Counted from the stretch's first letter, positions 1-8,367 are shown. The stretch: 41,147 bases of DNA from Rhodoferax sp. UBA4409 (GCA_002390825.1 DGQR01000034.1:1-41147), one strand, 5' to 3'. The notes: generated from the sequence alone by a model not told the origin. Made by a program: numbers and translations.

Positions 1-822
1 TTGGCCGACATCGACAGCCTGATTGCCAAGGGCGCCAAGGCCCTGATCATTCTGGCGATGGACAAAGACGCCATCCTGCCCGCCATCAACAAAGCGGCCC
101 AGCAAAAGATCCCCGTAGTGGCCTATGACCGCCTGATTGAAGCGCCCGGCGTGTTCTACATCACCTTTGACAACGTCGAAGTGGGCCGCATGCAAGCCCG
201 CGCCATTCTGGAAGCCAAGCCCAAGGGCAACTACGTGATGATCAAGGGCTCGCCGACCGACCCCAACGCCAACTTCCTGCGCGGTGGCCAGCAAGAAATC
301 ATCGATGCTGCGGTGAAGAAAGGCGACATCAAGATCGTGGGCGAGGAGTACACCGACGGCTGGAAGCCCGAAGTCGCCCAGAAAAACATGGAGCAAATCA
401 TCACCAAAACCGGCGGCAAGATTGACGCCGTGGTGGCCTCCAACGACGGCACCGCCGGTGGTGTGGTGGCGGCCTTGACGGCCAAGGGCATCAAGGGCAT
501 TCCGGTGTCCGGCCAGGATGGTGACCACGCCGCGCTGAACCGCGTGGCTCTGGGCAGCCAGACCGTATCGGTCTGGAAAGACGCCCGCGACCTGGGCCGT
601 GACGCGGCCGCTGCTGCGGTGGTGTTGGCCAAGGGCCAAAAAGTGGCAGCCGCCCAAACCTGGAGCGGTGGCGAGAAGAAAGTAGCCCTGCAAGCCCAGT
701 TCTTGAAGCCTGTGCCAATTACTGCCAAGAACCTGGATGTGGTGGTGAAAGCCGGCTGGATCAAGAAGGATGACCTGTGCAAGGGCGTAGACGCCGCCAA
801 GGGCCCTGCTGCTTGTAAATAG
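1..822 (+). CDS. xylF: D-xylose ABC transporter, periplasmic substrate-binding protein (5' partial)
   Basis: This is the 3' part of a periplasmic sugar-binding protein (type 1 periplasmic-binding fold) that delivers xylose to the XylH/XylG transporter. The first base of the window lies inside the gene, so the signal peptide and first domain start are missing; the TTG at base 1 is not a real start. The 273 visible residues contain the family stretches AYDRLIEAPGV, KGSPTDPNAN, DGWKPEVAQKNMEQI, VVASNDGTAGGV and SGQDGD, which match XylF-type binding proteins. The product ends with a Cys-containing tail (DLCKGVDAAKGPAACK) as in other XylF proteins. It is the first visible gene of a xylose operon and is followed by a gap of about 180 bp holding a palindromic element and a terminator-like hairpin. 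Those probably lower transcription into xylH, which would give more binding protein than membrane components. The family call is firm, and xylose specificity is supported by the xylA and xylB genes downstream. Confidence 0.93.
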   Translation: MADIDSLIAKGAKALIILAMDKDAILPAINKAAQQKIPVVAYDRLIEAPGVFYITFDNVEVGRMQARAILEAKPKGNYVMIKGSPTDPNANFLRGGQQEIIDAAVKKGDIKIVGEEYTDGWKPEVAQKNMEQIITKTGGKIDAVVASNDGTAGGVVAALTAKGIKGIPVSGQDGDHAALNRVALGSQTVSVWKDARDLGRDAAAAAVVLAKGQKVAAAQTWSGGEKKVALQAQFLKPVPITAKNLDVVVKAGWIKKDDLCKGVDAAKGPAACK

Positions 823-827
823 TAGGC

Positions 828-920
828 ACCCCCCTGAGCCGCTACGCGGCTCCCCCCTCAAGGGGGGCGCGCCCAGCGGCCTGGCTTAGCCAGTTCCGCG
901 GACGCCCCGGTAGCGCTACC
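828..920. repeat. Palindromic intergenic element (REP-like, Comamonadaceae type)
   Basis: Several inverted repeats are packed together. GAGCCGC (836-842) and GCGGCTC (846-852) surround a 3-base loop. A C6 run with TGAG (829-838) can pair with CTCAAGGGGGG (857-867). CCCCCCTC/AGGGGGG gives an alternative fold. GGTAGCGCTACC (909-920) is a perfect 12-bp palindrome. From memory, very similar C-run/G-run elements recur between genes in Comamonadaceae genomes. Only one copy was noticed in this window. It may act on mRNA stability or processing between xylF and xylH. Confidence 0.6.
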
Positions 921-947
921 TTGACGCGCGGAGTTGACTTGCCCCCC

Positions 948-980
948 AACCGCGGGTTGGTAGCAGCCTGCGGTTTTTTT
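948..980 (+). terminator. Terminator-like hairpin between xylF and xylH
   Basis: AACCGC (948-953) pairs with GCGGTT (970-975), with further GG/CC pairs inside, followed by a run of seven T (974-980). The shape is that of an intrinsic terminator. It lies only 20 bases before the xylH start, inside what is otherwise one operon, so it probably attenuates rather than stops transcription. Confidence 0.6.
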
Positions 981-1000
981 ATGTCTGGCGGAGAAGCGTT

Positions 1001-2191
1001 GTGAACCCCGTAATGAATTCCTTGAAACAGGCGTCCATCGATTGGCGTCTGGTGATGATGGGCACCGTGTTGGCAGCGATTGCCATCGTGTTCAACATCC
1101 TGTCCGGCGGACTGTTTATGTCCCCCGAGAACCTTTACAACATTGCCCAGCAAACCGCGGTGGTTGGCGTGGTCGCCACCGTGGTGGTGCTCGTCATCGT
1201 GGCGCGCCATATCGACCTGTCGGTGGGTTCGGTCATGGGTTTTGTGGGCGTGCTGATTGCCACCCTCATGTACACCGGCGGCTGGCACTGGGTGCCGGCT
1301 TCGCTGGCCGGGCTGGCGGTCGCCATTGCCGTGTCGCTGTACCAGGGCGCCCTGACTGCCAAGCTGGGGGTGCCCTCGTTTGTGGTCACGCTGGGCGGGC
1401 TGATGTCGTTTCGCGGCGCCGCCTTTCTGGTGGCCGATGGCAAAACCCAGCCGGTGAACGATTTGTTTTTCCAGCGCTTGGGCGGCGGCTTTGATGGCGC
1501 CATCGGTGTGAGCGCCAGCTGGGCGCTGGCTGTTGCGATTGTGTTGGCCCTGGTGCTGCAAATGTGGGCCAAGCGCCGCGCCAAAGCGTCTTACGAAGTA
1601 CCCAACAACCCCCTGTGGCTGGACGCACTCATGGTGCTGGTGCCAGTTATCCTCGTGGTGGGCTTTGTGGCCGCCATGAACCGCTACCAGATCCCCAGCA
1701 AAGACGCGCCCCAGGGTGTGCCGATTCCGGTGTTGATCTGGGCCAGTGTGGCGCTAGTGCTGTCTTTCATCGTGCACCGCACCCGCTTCGGGCGCTACGT
1801 GTTCGCCATGGGCGGCAACCCGGAGGCTGCGGCGCTGGTGGGTATACCGGTGCGCAAGGTCACGCTGATGCTGTTTGCGCTGATGGGTGTGCTCATCACG
1901 ATTGCGGCCATGGTCTCGATTGCACGGCTGAATGCCGGCACCAACTCGCTGGGCACCAGCATGGAGCTGTATGTGATTGCCGCTGCCGTGATCGGGGGCA
2001 CTGCACTGGCCGGCGGCAGCGGGTCCATCGTGGGCTCGGTACTGGGGGCACTCATCATGCAAAGCATTGACAGCGGCATGCTGCTGCTGGACGTATCCAT
2101 CGGGGTGCGCTACGTGATCATCGGGCAGGTGCTGATTGCAGCGGTGGTATTTGATGTGATTTATCGCCGCATGACAGGAGACACCGTATGA
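1001..2191 (+). CDS. xylH: D-xylose ABC transporter, permease
   Basis: This is the inner-membrane permease of the CUT2-type xylose transporter, 396 residues and strongly hydrophobic with roughly ten membrane segments. Family features include the N-terminal stretch FNILSGGLFMSPENLYNI, a central ARHIDLSVGSVMG (typical of XylH/RbsC-like permeases) and the C-terminal VIGGTALAGGSGSIVGSVLGA. The GTG at 1001 is preceded by GGAG at 990-993 with a seven-base spacer, which supports it; ATG 1013 is a weaker alternative. The stop overlaps the start of xylG in an ATGA arrangement, so the two are probably translationally coupled. A cytoplasmic loop near residues 185-205 is rich in Lys, Arg and Ala, as in longer XylH proteins. 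Confidence 0.93.
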   Translation: MNPVMNSLKQASIDWRLVMMGTVLAAIAIVFNILSGGLFMSPENLYNIAQQTAVVGVVATVVVLVIVARHIDLSVGSVMGFVGVLIATLMYTGGWHWVPASLAGLAVAIAVSLYQGALTAKLGVPSFVVTLGGLMSFRGAAFLVADGKTQPVNDLFFQRLGGGFDGAIGVSASWALAVAIVLALVLQMWAKRRAKASYEVPNNPLWLDALMVLVPVILVVGFVAAMNRYQIPSKDAPQGVPIPVLIWASVALVLSFIVHRTRFGRYVFAMGGNPEAAALVGIPVRKVTLMLFALMGVLITIAAMVSIARLNAGTNSLGTSMELYVIAAAVIGGTALAGGSGSIVGSVLGALIMQSIDSGMLLLDVSIGVRYVIIGQVLIAAVVFDVIYRRMTGDTV

Positions 2192-2961
2192 GCGAGCCAC
2201 GCACTCCCTTGGTTGCCATGCGCAACATCCGTAAAGCCTTTGGTGGCGTGCATGCGGTCGAGGATGTGAGCATCAACCTCTACCCCGGGGAAGTGGTGGC
2301 CCTGCTGGGTCACAACGGCGCAGGCAAATCCACCCTCATGAAGATGCTGGCCGGTGCCTACCCGATTGACAGCGGCGAAGTGCTGATCAATGGCGACAAG
2401 GCCAACATCCGCACCCCGGTGGACGCCCAGCATTGCGGCATCGAGTCGATCTACCAGACGCTGGCCCTCGCCGACAACCTGGACGCCGTTGCCAACCTGT
2501 TTTTAGGCCGTGAGCTGCTGACCCGCTGGAACACACTGGACGACCACCGCATGGACGCGGACGCCCGCAAGGTGTTTCACCGGCTCAACAAAAACTTCAA
2601 AAATGTGCGCACACCAGTGCGCCGCCTCTCGGGCGGGCAACGGCAGGTGGTGGCGATTTCACGGGCGATTTACTTCAATGCCAAGATTTTGATCATGGAC
2701 GAGCCCACCGCCGCCCTGGGCCCCGAAGAAACCGCGATGGTGGGCAACCTGGTGCGCCAGCTCAAGGCCGAGGGTGTGGGTATTTTTTTGATCACCCACG
2801 ACATGCCCGACGTATTCGGGCTCAGCGACCGCCTCTCGGTCATGAAAAACGGCAAATTAGTAGGTACATATCGCACGACAGACGTGGCGGAGGACGAAGT
2901 TCTTGGCATGATCATCGCTGGCAAACAACCTGAAGGAAAAGCACAGACCAACACCCTGTAG
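2188..2961 (+). CDS. xylG: D-xylose ABC transporter, single-domain ATP-binding protein
   Basis: This is the ATPase that powers the XylFH transporter. At 257 residues it carries one nucleotide-binding domain with Walker A GHNGAGKST (41-49), the signature LSGGQRQ (147-153), Walker B ILIMDEP (167-173) and the switch His (204). Classical XylG, RbsA and AraG carry two fused domains of about 500 residues; this one is the short form known from FrcA-like sugar transporters and presumably works as a homodimer. The start overlaps the stop of xylH (ATGA), with AGGAG at 2176-2180 as its ribosome site. The gene is intact, since the ORF ends normally and the next gene starts within 30 bases. The role is inferred from the operon position. 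Confidence 0.9.
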   Translation: MSEPRTPLVAMRNIRKAFGGVHAVEDVSINLYPGEVVALLGHNGAGKSTLMKMLAGAYPIDSGEVLINGDKANIRTPVDAQHCGIESIYQTLALADNLDAVANLFLGRELLTRWNTLDDHRMDADARKVFHRLNKNFKNVRTPVRRLSGGQRQVVAISRAIYFNAKILIMDEPTAALGPEETAMVGNLVRQLKAEGVGIFLITHDMPDVFGLSDRLSVMKNGKLVGTYRTTDVAEDEVLGMIIAGKQPEGKAQTNTL

Positions 2962-2986
2962 GCCTGTGCCACTTACCCGCGACATC

Positions 2987-4168
2987 ATGAAAACCACCGG
3001 CGATCAACAGCTAGTCAAACGTATCAACCGCAGCGTGCTGCTGCGGCTGTTGCGCGCACAGCCGGGTTACTCCAGAGCCCAATTGGCCACCGGCAGCGGG
3101 CTCACCAAATCCACCGTAAGCCTGCTGGTGCGCGAGCTCATTGACGAAGGCTGGGTCACAGAAACCGACATCACTGCCGCCCAAGGCCTGGGCCGCCCCT
3201 CCACGCCCCTGCACATTGACGGCCGCTCGCGCGGACTGATCGGAGTGGAAGTCGCGGTCGAGGCCTTGCGGGTAGTGGGTGTCTCGCTCACCGGGCAGGT
3301 GCTGTGCGCCGCCGAAGAAGCGCTCATTGGCACCAAACCCGAAGACGTGTGCCGCCAAACAGCCCGGCTGGTGGCCCGCACCTATGCCCAACTCCAGCAG
3401 CGCAGCATTGCCCTGACCGGCGTGGGCGTGGGATTGCCCGGCGCGTTTGACGAGGCCACCGGCATGCTGCGCTTTGCCCCCAATCTCGGGTGGCGCAATG
3501 TGGACTTTTTGCCCATGATCACCCAGGCACTCGCCCAGGCCAAAGTGCCCGAAGTGCCGGTGCATGTGCAAAACGAGGCCGACACGGCCGCGCTCAGCGA
3601 ATACGAGTTTGCCGATGGCGACGCCCACGACTCCCTGATTTTTGTGACCTGCGGCGCCGGTGTGGGCGCGGGCATTGTGATCAATGACCGCTTGTTCACC
3701 GGCAAACAGGGCATGGCCGGCGAAATCGGCCACAGCACTTTGCAGATCGATGGGCCGCTATGCTCGTGTGGCCGCAAGGGCTGCGCAGAAACCTTTTTTG
3801 GCGCCCGCACTTTGGCCAAGTTGCCTGACCCGGCCCAGGGCGGCCGCTATTTAGGCGTGGTGTTGCAAAACCTGTGGACCACCTTTAACCCCAGCACCCT
3901 GGTGGTGGGCGGCCCCTCGTGCGACACCTACCCCAGCATCGTCAAGGTCGCGCAAACCACCTTGCAAGCCTATGCAGACGCCGCCGGCATGTCGCCCCCG
4001 CAAGTCCGCGCAGCACGCTATGGCCTGCTGGCCTCTGCCGTGGGCGCAGCGGCCTTGGTACTGCACCACGAATTGCGCCCGATGCACACCCGCTTGCAGG
4101 CGCCGCTTGTCCAGACGCTGGAAGCCCCGGATGAATCTCTTTCCATGACAGCGAGCACTACGGTTTAA
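2987..4168 (+). CDS. xylR: ROK-family transcriptional regulator of the xylose operon (XylR-like)
   Basis: This is a ROK-family repressor: an N-terminal winged helix (roughly residues 15-65, with YSRAQLATGSGLTKSTVSLLVREL) is followed by a sugar-kinase-like ROK domain. The ROK zinc site and signature GPLCSCGRKGCAE is present near residue 260, and GVGVGLPGAFD and FVTCGAGVGAGIV mark the kinase fold. It probably senses xylose and controls the surrounding operon. The reading frame is open from GTG 2966 (400 residues); ATG 2987 (393 residues, starting MKTTGDQQLVKR) is preferred because related ROK repressors begin close to this point. Neither start has a clear Shine-Dalgarno sequence. It sits 25 bases after xylG and 2 bases before xylB. 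It belongs to the ROK type of XylR and is unrelated to the AraC-type XylR of enterobacteria. Confidence 0.88.
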   Translation: MKTTGDQQLVKRINRSVLLRLLRAQPGYSRAQLATGSGLTKSTVSLLVRELIDEGWVTETDITAAQGLGRPSTPLHIDGRSRGLIGVEVAVEALRVVGVSLTGQVLCAAEEALIGTKPEDVCRQTARLVARTYAQLQQRSIALTGVGVGLPGAFDEATGMLRFAPNLGWRNVDFLPMITQALAQAKVPEVPVHVQNEADTAALSEYEFADGDAHDSLIFVTCGAGVGAGIVINDRLFTGKQGMAGEIGHSTLQIDGPLCSCGRKGCAETFFGARTLAKLPDPAQGGRYLGVVLQNLWTTFNPSTLVVGGPSCDTYPSIVKVAQTTLQAYADAAGMSPPQVRAARYGLLASAVGAAALVLHHELRPMHTRLQAPLVQTLEAPDESLSMTASTTV

Positions 4169-4170
4169 CT

Positions 4171-5619
4171 ATGTTTTTAGGTATTGATATCGGCACTTCG
4201 GAAGTCAAAGCACTTCTGCTCTCGGACGACCACCGCATCATCGGCTCGGCCGGCACCGCACTCACGGTGCAGCGCCCCCACCCCGGCCACAGCGAGCAGG
4301 CCCCCGCCGACTGGTGGGCCGCTACCCAAAGCGCCTTGGGCAAGCTGCGTGCCGCGCACCCCACCGAATACGCAGCAGCCCGGGCCATTGGCCTCTCCGG
4401 CCAGATGCACGGCGCGGTTCTGCTGGACGCGCAAGACCGCGTGCTGCGCCCCGCCATTTTGTGGAACGACACCCGCTGCGCCCTCGAGTGCACCGAGATG
4501 ATGGCTGAGTTGCCCGGCCTGACCGACCTGGCCGGCAGCCTGGCTATGCCCGGCTTTACCGCGCCCAAGCTACGCTGGGTGGCCAAGCACGAGCCCGCCG
4601 TTTTTGAGCAAGTGGCCAAGGCTCTGCTGCCCAAAGACTATGTGCGCCTCATGCTCACCGGCGAATACGCCAGCGACATGTCGGACGCCAGCGGCACGCT
4701 ATGGCTGGACGTGCAGCAGCGCGACTGGTCGGACGCGTTGTTGGCCCTGACCGGCCTGAACCGCAACCGCATGCCCCGCTTGGTAGAGGGCAGTGCCCCG
4801 AGCGGCGCACTCAAGGCCGATGTGGCCAGTGCGCTCGGCCTTACAGCCGGCATCGTGGTGGCTGGTGGCGCGGGTGACAATGCCGCCAGTGCCGTGGGCA
4901 TGGGCGCGGTGGACAGCGGCCAAGGCTTTTTGTCGCTGGGCACCAGCGGCGTGTTGTTTGTGGTGACCCCGAGCTACCAGCCCAACGCGGCCAGCGCCAC
5001 CCACGCGTTTTGCCACGCGGTGCCCGGCCGCTGGCACCAAATGAGTGTGATGCTGTCTGCCGCCAGCAGCCTGCAGTGGGTGACCGACCTGCTAGGCGCA
5101 CCCAACGCTGGTGTAGTGGCCGAAAAAGCGGGTGCCCTGAGCGCGGCACAGCGTGCCGCATCGCCCCTGTTTTTGCCCTACTTGGGCGGCGAACGTACCC
5201 CGCATAACGACGCCAATGTGCGCGGCAGCTTTCATGGCCTGAGCTTTGACACCGACGCCGCCCGCCTAGGCTACTCCGTGATTGAAGGCGTAACCTTCGG
5301 CCTGAAGGACGGCCTGGCCGCCCTCAACGCCGCAGGCAGCAGCGTGCAACGCTTGTCGCTAGTAGGCGGCGGTGCGCGCAGCACCTTCTGGGCACAGCAA
5401 CTGGCCACCGCGCTGGATGTGGAAATCGTCACCCACGGCAGCTCGGCAGTGGGCGGCGCCCTGGGCGCAGCGCGCCTGGGCTGGCTGGCCACCGGTGCCG
5501 ACATGGCTGCCGTGTGCCTGACCCCTGAGGTAGACGCCACCTACCACCCCGACCCCGCCGATCAACCCCTGCTGCTGGAGCGATACGCGACCTTCCGCAG
5601 CCTGTACCGCACCACCTAA
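4171..5619 (+). CDS. xylB: Xylulokinase
   Basis: This is an FGGY-family carbohydrate kinase that phosphorylates D-xylulose to xylulose 5-phosphate in the cytoplasm. It has 482 residues, the normal length. Visible signatures are the N-terminal phosphate loop FLGIDIGTSEVKALLL, GLSGQMHGAVLLD near residue 75-86, SDMSDASGTLWLD near 168-180, the catalytic-base region AGGAGDNAASAVGMG (Asp 236), and the C-terminal VGGGARSTFWAQQLA and GSSAVGGALGAARLG. It starts two bases after the stop of the ROK regulator and precedes xylA by 73 bases. Together with xylA it completes conversion of xylose to the pentose phosphate pathway. Confidence 0.95.
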   Translation: MFLGIDIGTSEVKALLLSDDHRIIGSAGTALTVQRPHPGHSEQAPADWWAATQSALGKLRAAHPTEYAAARAIGLSGQMHGAVLLDAQDRVLRPAILWNDTRCALECTEMMAELPGLTDLAGSLAMPGFTAPKLRWVAKHEPAVFEQVAKALLPKDYVRLMLTGEYASDMSDASGTLWLDVQQRDWSDALLALTGLNRNRMPRLVEGSAPSGALKADVASALGLTAGIVVAGGAGDNAASAVGMGAVDSGQGFLSLGTSGVLFVVTPSYQPNAASATHAFCHAVPGRWHQMSVMLSAASSLQWVTDLLGAPNAGVVAEKAGALSAAQRAASPLFLPYLGGERTPHNDANVRGSFHGLSFDTDAARLGYSVIEGVTFGLKDGLAALNAAGSSVQRLSLVGGGARSTFWAQQLATALDVEIVTHGSSAVGGALGAARLGWLATGADMAAVCLTPEVDATYHPDPADQPLLLERYATFRSLYRTT

Positions 5620-5692
5620 AAACCAGTGCCTAACTACGTGTTGGGCCGCCTATTTAATTCGACCACACAACTAAACCACCCAGGAGACCACC

Positions 5693-7009
5693 ATGAGTAA
5701 CTACTTCTCTACCGTTGCGGCGCCCATTGCCTATGAAGGCCCGCAATCCAACAACCCGCTGGCCTTCAAGTGGTACGACAAAGACCGCATGGTCTTGGGC
5801 AAGCGCATGGAAGAGCACCTGCGCTTTGCCAGCTGCTACTGGCACACCTTCTGCTGGAACGGGCTGGACCCGTTTGGTGGCGACACCTTCCAGCGCCCCT
5901 GGCACGCCATGCCCGACCCCATGGCCGCCGCCAAGGCCAAGGCCGACGTGGCGTTTGAGTTTTTTGCCAAGCTGGGCGCGCCCTACTACTGCTTCCACGA
6001 CCGCGACGTGGCCCCCGAAGGCGCCACCCCGCGTGAGAGCGTGAACCACCTGCGCGAGATGGTGGACATCCTGGGTGCCAAGCAGCAAGCCACCGGCATG
6101 AAGCTGCTGTGGGGCACGGCTAACCTGTTCAGCCACCGCCGTTTCATGTCGGGTGCGGCCACCAACCCCAACCCCGAAATCTTTGCCATGGGCGCCCTGC
6201 AGGTGAAGGAAGCCATGGACGCCACCCTGAAACTGGGCGGCGAAAACTACGTGCTGTGGGGCGGCCGCGAAGGCTACGAGACCCTGCTCAACACCCGCAT
6301 GGGCCACGAGCTGGACCAGATGGGCCGCTTTCTGAACATGGTGGTGGAGTACAAGCACAAGATCGGCTTCAAGGGCACCATCCTGCTCGAACCCAAGCCC
6401 CGCGAACCCTCCAAGCACCAGTACGACTTTGACACCGCCACCGTCTACGGCTTCCTGTGCCGCTACGGCCTGGAGAAAGAAATCAAGGTCAACATCGAAG
6501 CCAACCACGCTACCCTGTCGGGCCACAGCTTTGAGCACGAAATTGCCACGGCCATTGACTTGGGCATCTTCGGCTCGATCGACATGAACCGCGGCGACAT
6601 GCAGTGCGGCTGGGACACCGACCAGTTCCCTAACAACATCCCCGAGACTGCGCTGGCGATGTACCTGATCTTGAAGGGCGGCGGCTTCACCACCGGCGGC
6701 CTGAACTTTGACGCCAAAGTGCGCCGCCAAAGCATTGACCCCGAAGACATCTTCCACGGCCACATAGGCGGCATGGACGTATCCGCCCGCGCCCTGCTGA
6801 TCGCCGAAAAGATGATCAACGACGGCCAATTCGCCCAAGTGACCGAAGACCGCTACGCCGGCTGGAAGGGCAGCTTCGGCCAGGACGTGCTGACCGGCAA
6901 ACTCGGCTTGGATGCCGTAGCCCAACGCGTGCTGGACCAGAACGCGGACGTGCAACCCGTCTCCGGCCGCCAGGAACGGATTGAGAACTTGCTGAACAGC
7001 TATATCTGA
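5693..7009 (+). CDS. xylA: Xylose isomerase
   Basis: This enzyme isomerises D-xylose to D-xylulose using two divalent metal ions. It has 438 residues, the length of the class II (E. coli-type) enzymes. The catalytic stretch FHDRDVAPEG carries His 102 and Asp 105. Metal ligands are seen in LWGGREGYETLLNT, ILLEPKPREPSKHQYD, NIEANHATLSGHSFEHE and DMNRGDMQCGWDTDQFP. The start is supported by AGGAGA a few bases upstream (5682-5687). The gene is the last of the xyl operon and is followed by a strong terminator. In E. coli xylA is promoter-proximal; here it comes last, after xylB, which is a different order of the same pathway. The 73-base gap in front could hold a separate promoter, but none is obvious. 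Confidence 0.97.
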   Translation: MSNYFSTVAAPIAYEGPQSNNPLAFKWYDKDRMVLGKRMEEHLRFASCYWHTFCWNGLDPFGGDTFQRPWHAMPDPMAAAKAKADVAFEFFAKLGAPYYCFHDRDVAPEGATPRESVNHLREMVDILGAKQQATGMKLLWGTANLFSHRRFMSGAATNPNPEIFAMGALQVKEAMDATLKLGGENYVLWGGREGYETLLNTRMGHELDQMGRFLNMVVEYKHKIGFKGTILLEPKPREPSKHQYDFDTATVYGFLCRYGLEKEIKVNIEANHATLSGHSFEHEIATAIDLGIFGSIDMNRGDMQCGWDTDQFPNNIPETALAMYLILKGGGFTTGGLNFDAKVRRQSIDPEDIFHGHIGGMDVSARALLIAEKMINDGQFAQVTEDRYAGWKGSFGQDVLTGKLGLDAVAQRVLDQNADVQPVSGRQERIENLLNSYI

Positions 7010-7036
7010 GTTGATCCGCTAGACAGCGGAAAGACG

Positions 7037-7070
7037 AAGGCCCCGCAGGTGAATGCCTGCGGGGCCTTTT
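7037..7070 (+). terminator. Intrinsic terminator of the xyl operon
   Basis: A perfect 13-bp stem, AAGGCCCCGCAGG (7037-7049) with CCTGCGGGGCCTT (7056-7068), encloses the 6-base loop TGAATG and is followed by Ts. It lies 28 bases after the xylA stop. Confidence 0.93.
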
Positions 7071-7196
7071 GTTTGTCAACTTAGCGCTGGACTGTGGAAA
7101 GTATGGGGCCAATAACGGCTGTTAACGAGTGTCCGTTCTGAGGCAGCTCAAACTCCATCCTGAGAGATCAAGTCATCTGGCGACCATCGCCCCTGC

Positions 7197-7697
7197 TTAC
7201 AGGTGACTCATATCCCTGATGTCGTGACGCAGCTCCGAATGGCTCCTGACCCGCTCGCGCAGGCTCACCAGTAATTCGATTCGCCTGCGCAGAGAGTGCA
7301 GTGTGTGAATCACCCTGATGTCCCGATCACTGTCGGTCTCATTCTTTTTTTTGTCCAGTGACGGGTAATGCCAAAGCGCCGTCTCCGGCTGACCTGGCCA
7401 ACTGGGGTGCTGGTCTTTGGAGTCACCGTCCAGTGCGATAACGATGTCAAAGGGCTTTGAGCTCCGACGACTGAAGTCCGTCCAGTCTTTGGTGTGCAGT
7501 CCATCGACTTTGAAACCCGTGGTCGTCAAAACTAACAGGGCGGTTGTGTCGGGGCGAGCTGCAATCACTCCCGGCATTCCACAGGAGGAAACTTCAAACA
7601 GATTCCCACCAAGCTGCCGTAAACATGCTTCAGCCATCAGGCTACGCGCGGCGTTTTTCTTGGAAACAAAAAGAACTCTTGTCGGTTTGACCAGCAT
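7197..7697 (-). CDS. Low-molecular-weight phosphatase / ArsC-like protein lacking the catalytic Cys
   Basis: The 166-residue product has the fold signature of low-molecular-weight tyrosine phosphatases and thioredoxin-linked arsenate reductases: an N-terminal beta strand and P-loop, a central FDIVIALDGDSKDQHPSWPGQPE stretch like the VWPGQP region of these proteins, and a helical end. The P-loop, normally C-x5-R after VLFV, reads VLFVSKKNAARS, so the nucleophilic Cys is Ser (codon TCC, one base from a Cys codon) while the Arg is kept. The usual Asp-Pro general acid region reads HYPSLDKKK and is also altered. The protein is therefore probably not an active phosphatase or reductase; it may bind ligand or be decaying. 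The ORF is intact. ATG 7697 has no clear ribosome site. It converges with xylA. Confidence 0.6.
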   Translation of the reverse strand: MLVKPTRVLFVSKKNAARSLMAEACLRQLGGNLFEVSSCGMPGVIAARPDTTALLVLTTTGFKVDGLHTKDWTDFSRRSSKPFDIVIALDGDSKDQHPSWPGQPETALWHYPSLDKKKNETDSDRDIRVIHTLHSLRRRIELLVSLRERVRSHSELRHDIRDMSHL

Positions 7698-7744
7698 CAG
7701 ATTATTTTAGTTGGGGAGGCCTATCAGCTGATCGGTGGTCATAG

Positions 7745-7762
7745 CACTGTCGATAGACAGTG
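7745..7762. promoter_or_regulatory. Inverted repeat, possible repressor operator
   Basis: CACTGTC (7745-7751) and GACAGTG (7756-7762) form a perfect 7-bp inverted repeat with a 4-base GATA spacer, in the 183-base gap between the phosphatase-like gene (- strand) and the small ORF at 7881. Length and spacing resemble TetR-family operators, but no TetR gene is nearby. A second, weaker repeat, ATTGC/GCAAT, lies at 7803-7818. Confidence 0.35.
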
Positions 7763-7880
7763 TTACGCTAGATTTGAACTCAGCGCGAATAGAACGGCAT
7801 GTATTGCTTTAACGCAATGTCACGATTTGAACTGGGATCATGCTACGAAATCTCCTAGCCTTTTTTCCCAAGGGATCACA

Positions 7881-8114
7881 ATGTCAAAGAAGCTGGAAAA
7901 TTTAAGCCATGTGTATCGTGAGCTGTTTGATCGTTACGGAGCTGAGGACATCCATGTCCAAAGCTTGCGCACCGACCTAGACGTGTTGGAGTCTGTGGAG
8001 TTCCGGCGACCCAGTCGACCTGTTGTGAGGTCGTTTCAATCCAGAACGACGGGAAACCACCGGAGGCAGGCAAGCAATTTGAATGTCGGGGTTCAGACGA
8101 GCATGCTGCACTAG
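7881..8114 (+). CDS. Small hypothetical protein
   Basis: This 77-residue ORF starts at an ATG with AGGGA about six bases upstream (7871-7875). The first half (MSKKLENLSHVYRELFDRYG, then AEDIHVQSLRTDLDVLESVE) looks like a real amphipathic helical protein. The second half is rich in Arg and Ser and less convincing, so a frameshift or a degraded 3' end is possible. The frame also extends upstream to an ATG at 7827, but the ribosome site favours 7881. No family is recognised. It lies alone, upstream of the nitroreductase-like gene. Confidence 0.4.
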   Translation: MSKKLENLSHVYRELFDRYGAEDIHVQSLRTDLDVLESVEFRRPSRPVVRSFQSRTTGNHRRQASNLNVGVQTSMLH

Positions 8115-8367
8115 CTGCCCTAAACTAAATTTCGCAGCGGAGTTGAACAAACGCTGCAGATTTAGGCCTGTGGGGCAGGCTTTACGGCAACCGGGCTATC
8201 CGAGCCTTAGGGAAATTGGGAAAGACCAGTCTCGCGTCACGCGCAGAACTATCGGACGCCAGCATGAAGGGCTCGGTGCATAGGGACCATAAGCACCTAC
8301 TTGAATCATGTGCGCTGTCGAACTGAACTTGGGGGCGAAGGCCATTAGTCTGGGTCGGGACCCTCAC

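Noticed and set aside
2966..2986. GTG 2966 as the regulator start
   Set aside because: It is possible, but the residues MPLTRDI are not typical and ATG 2987 matches the usual beginning of related ROK repressors.
5654..6955. 433-residue - strand open frame
   Set aside because: It is the antisense of xylA, with Val/His/Gly-rich sequence and no recognisable family.
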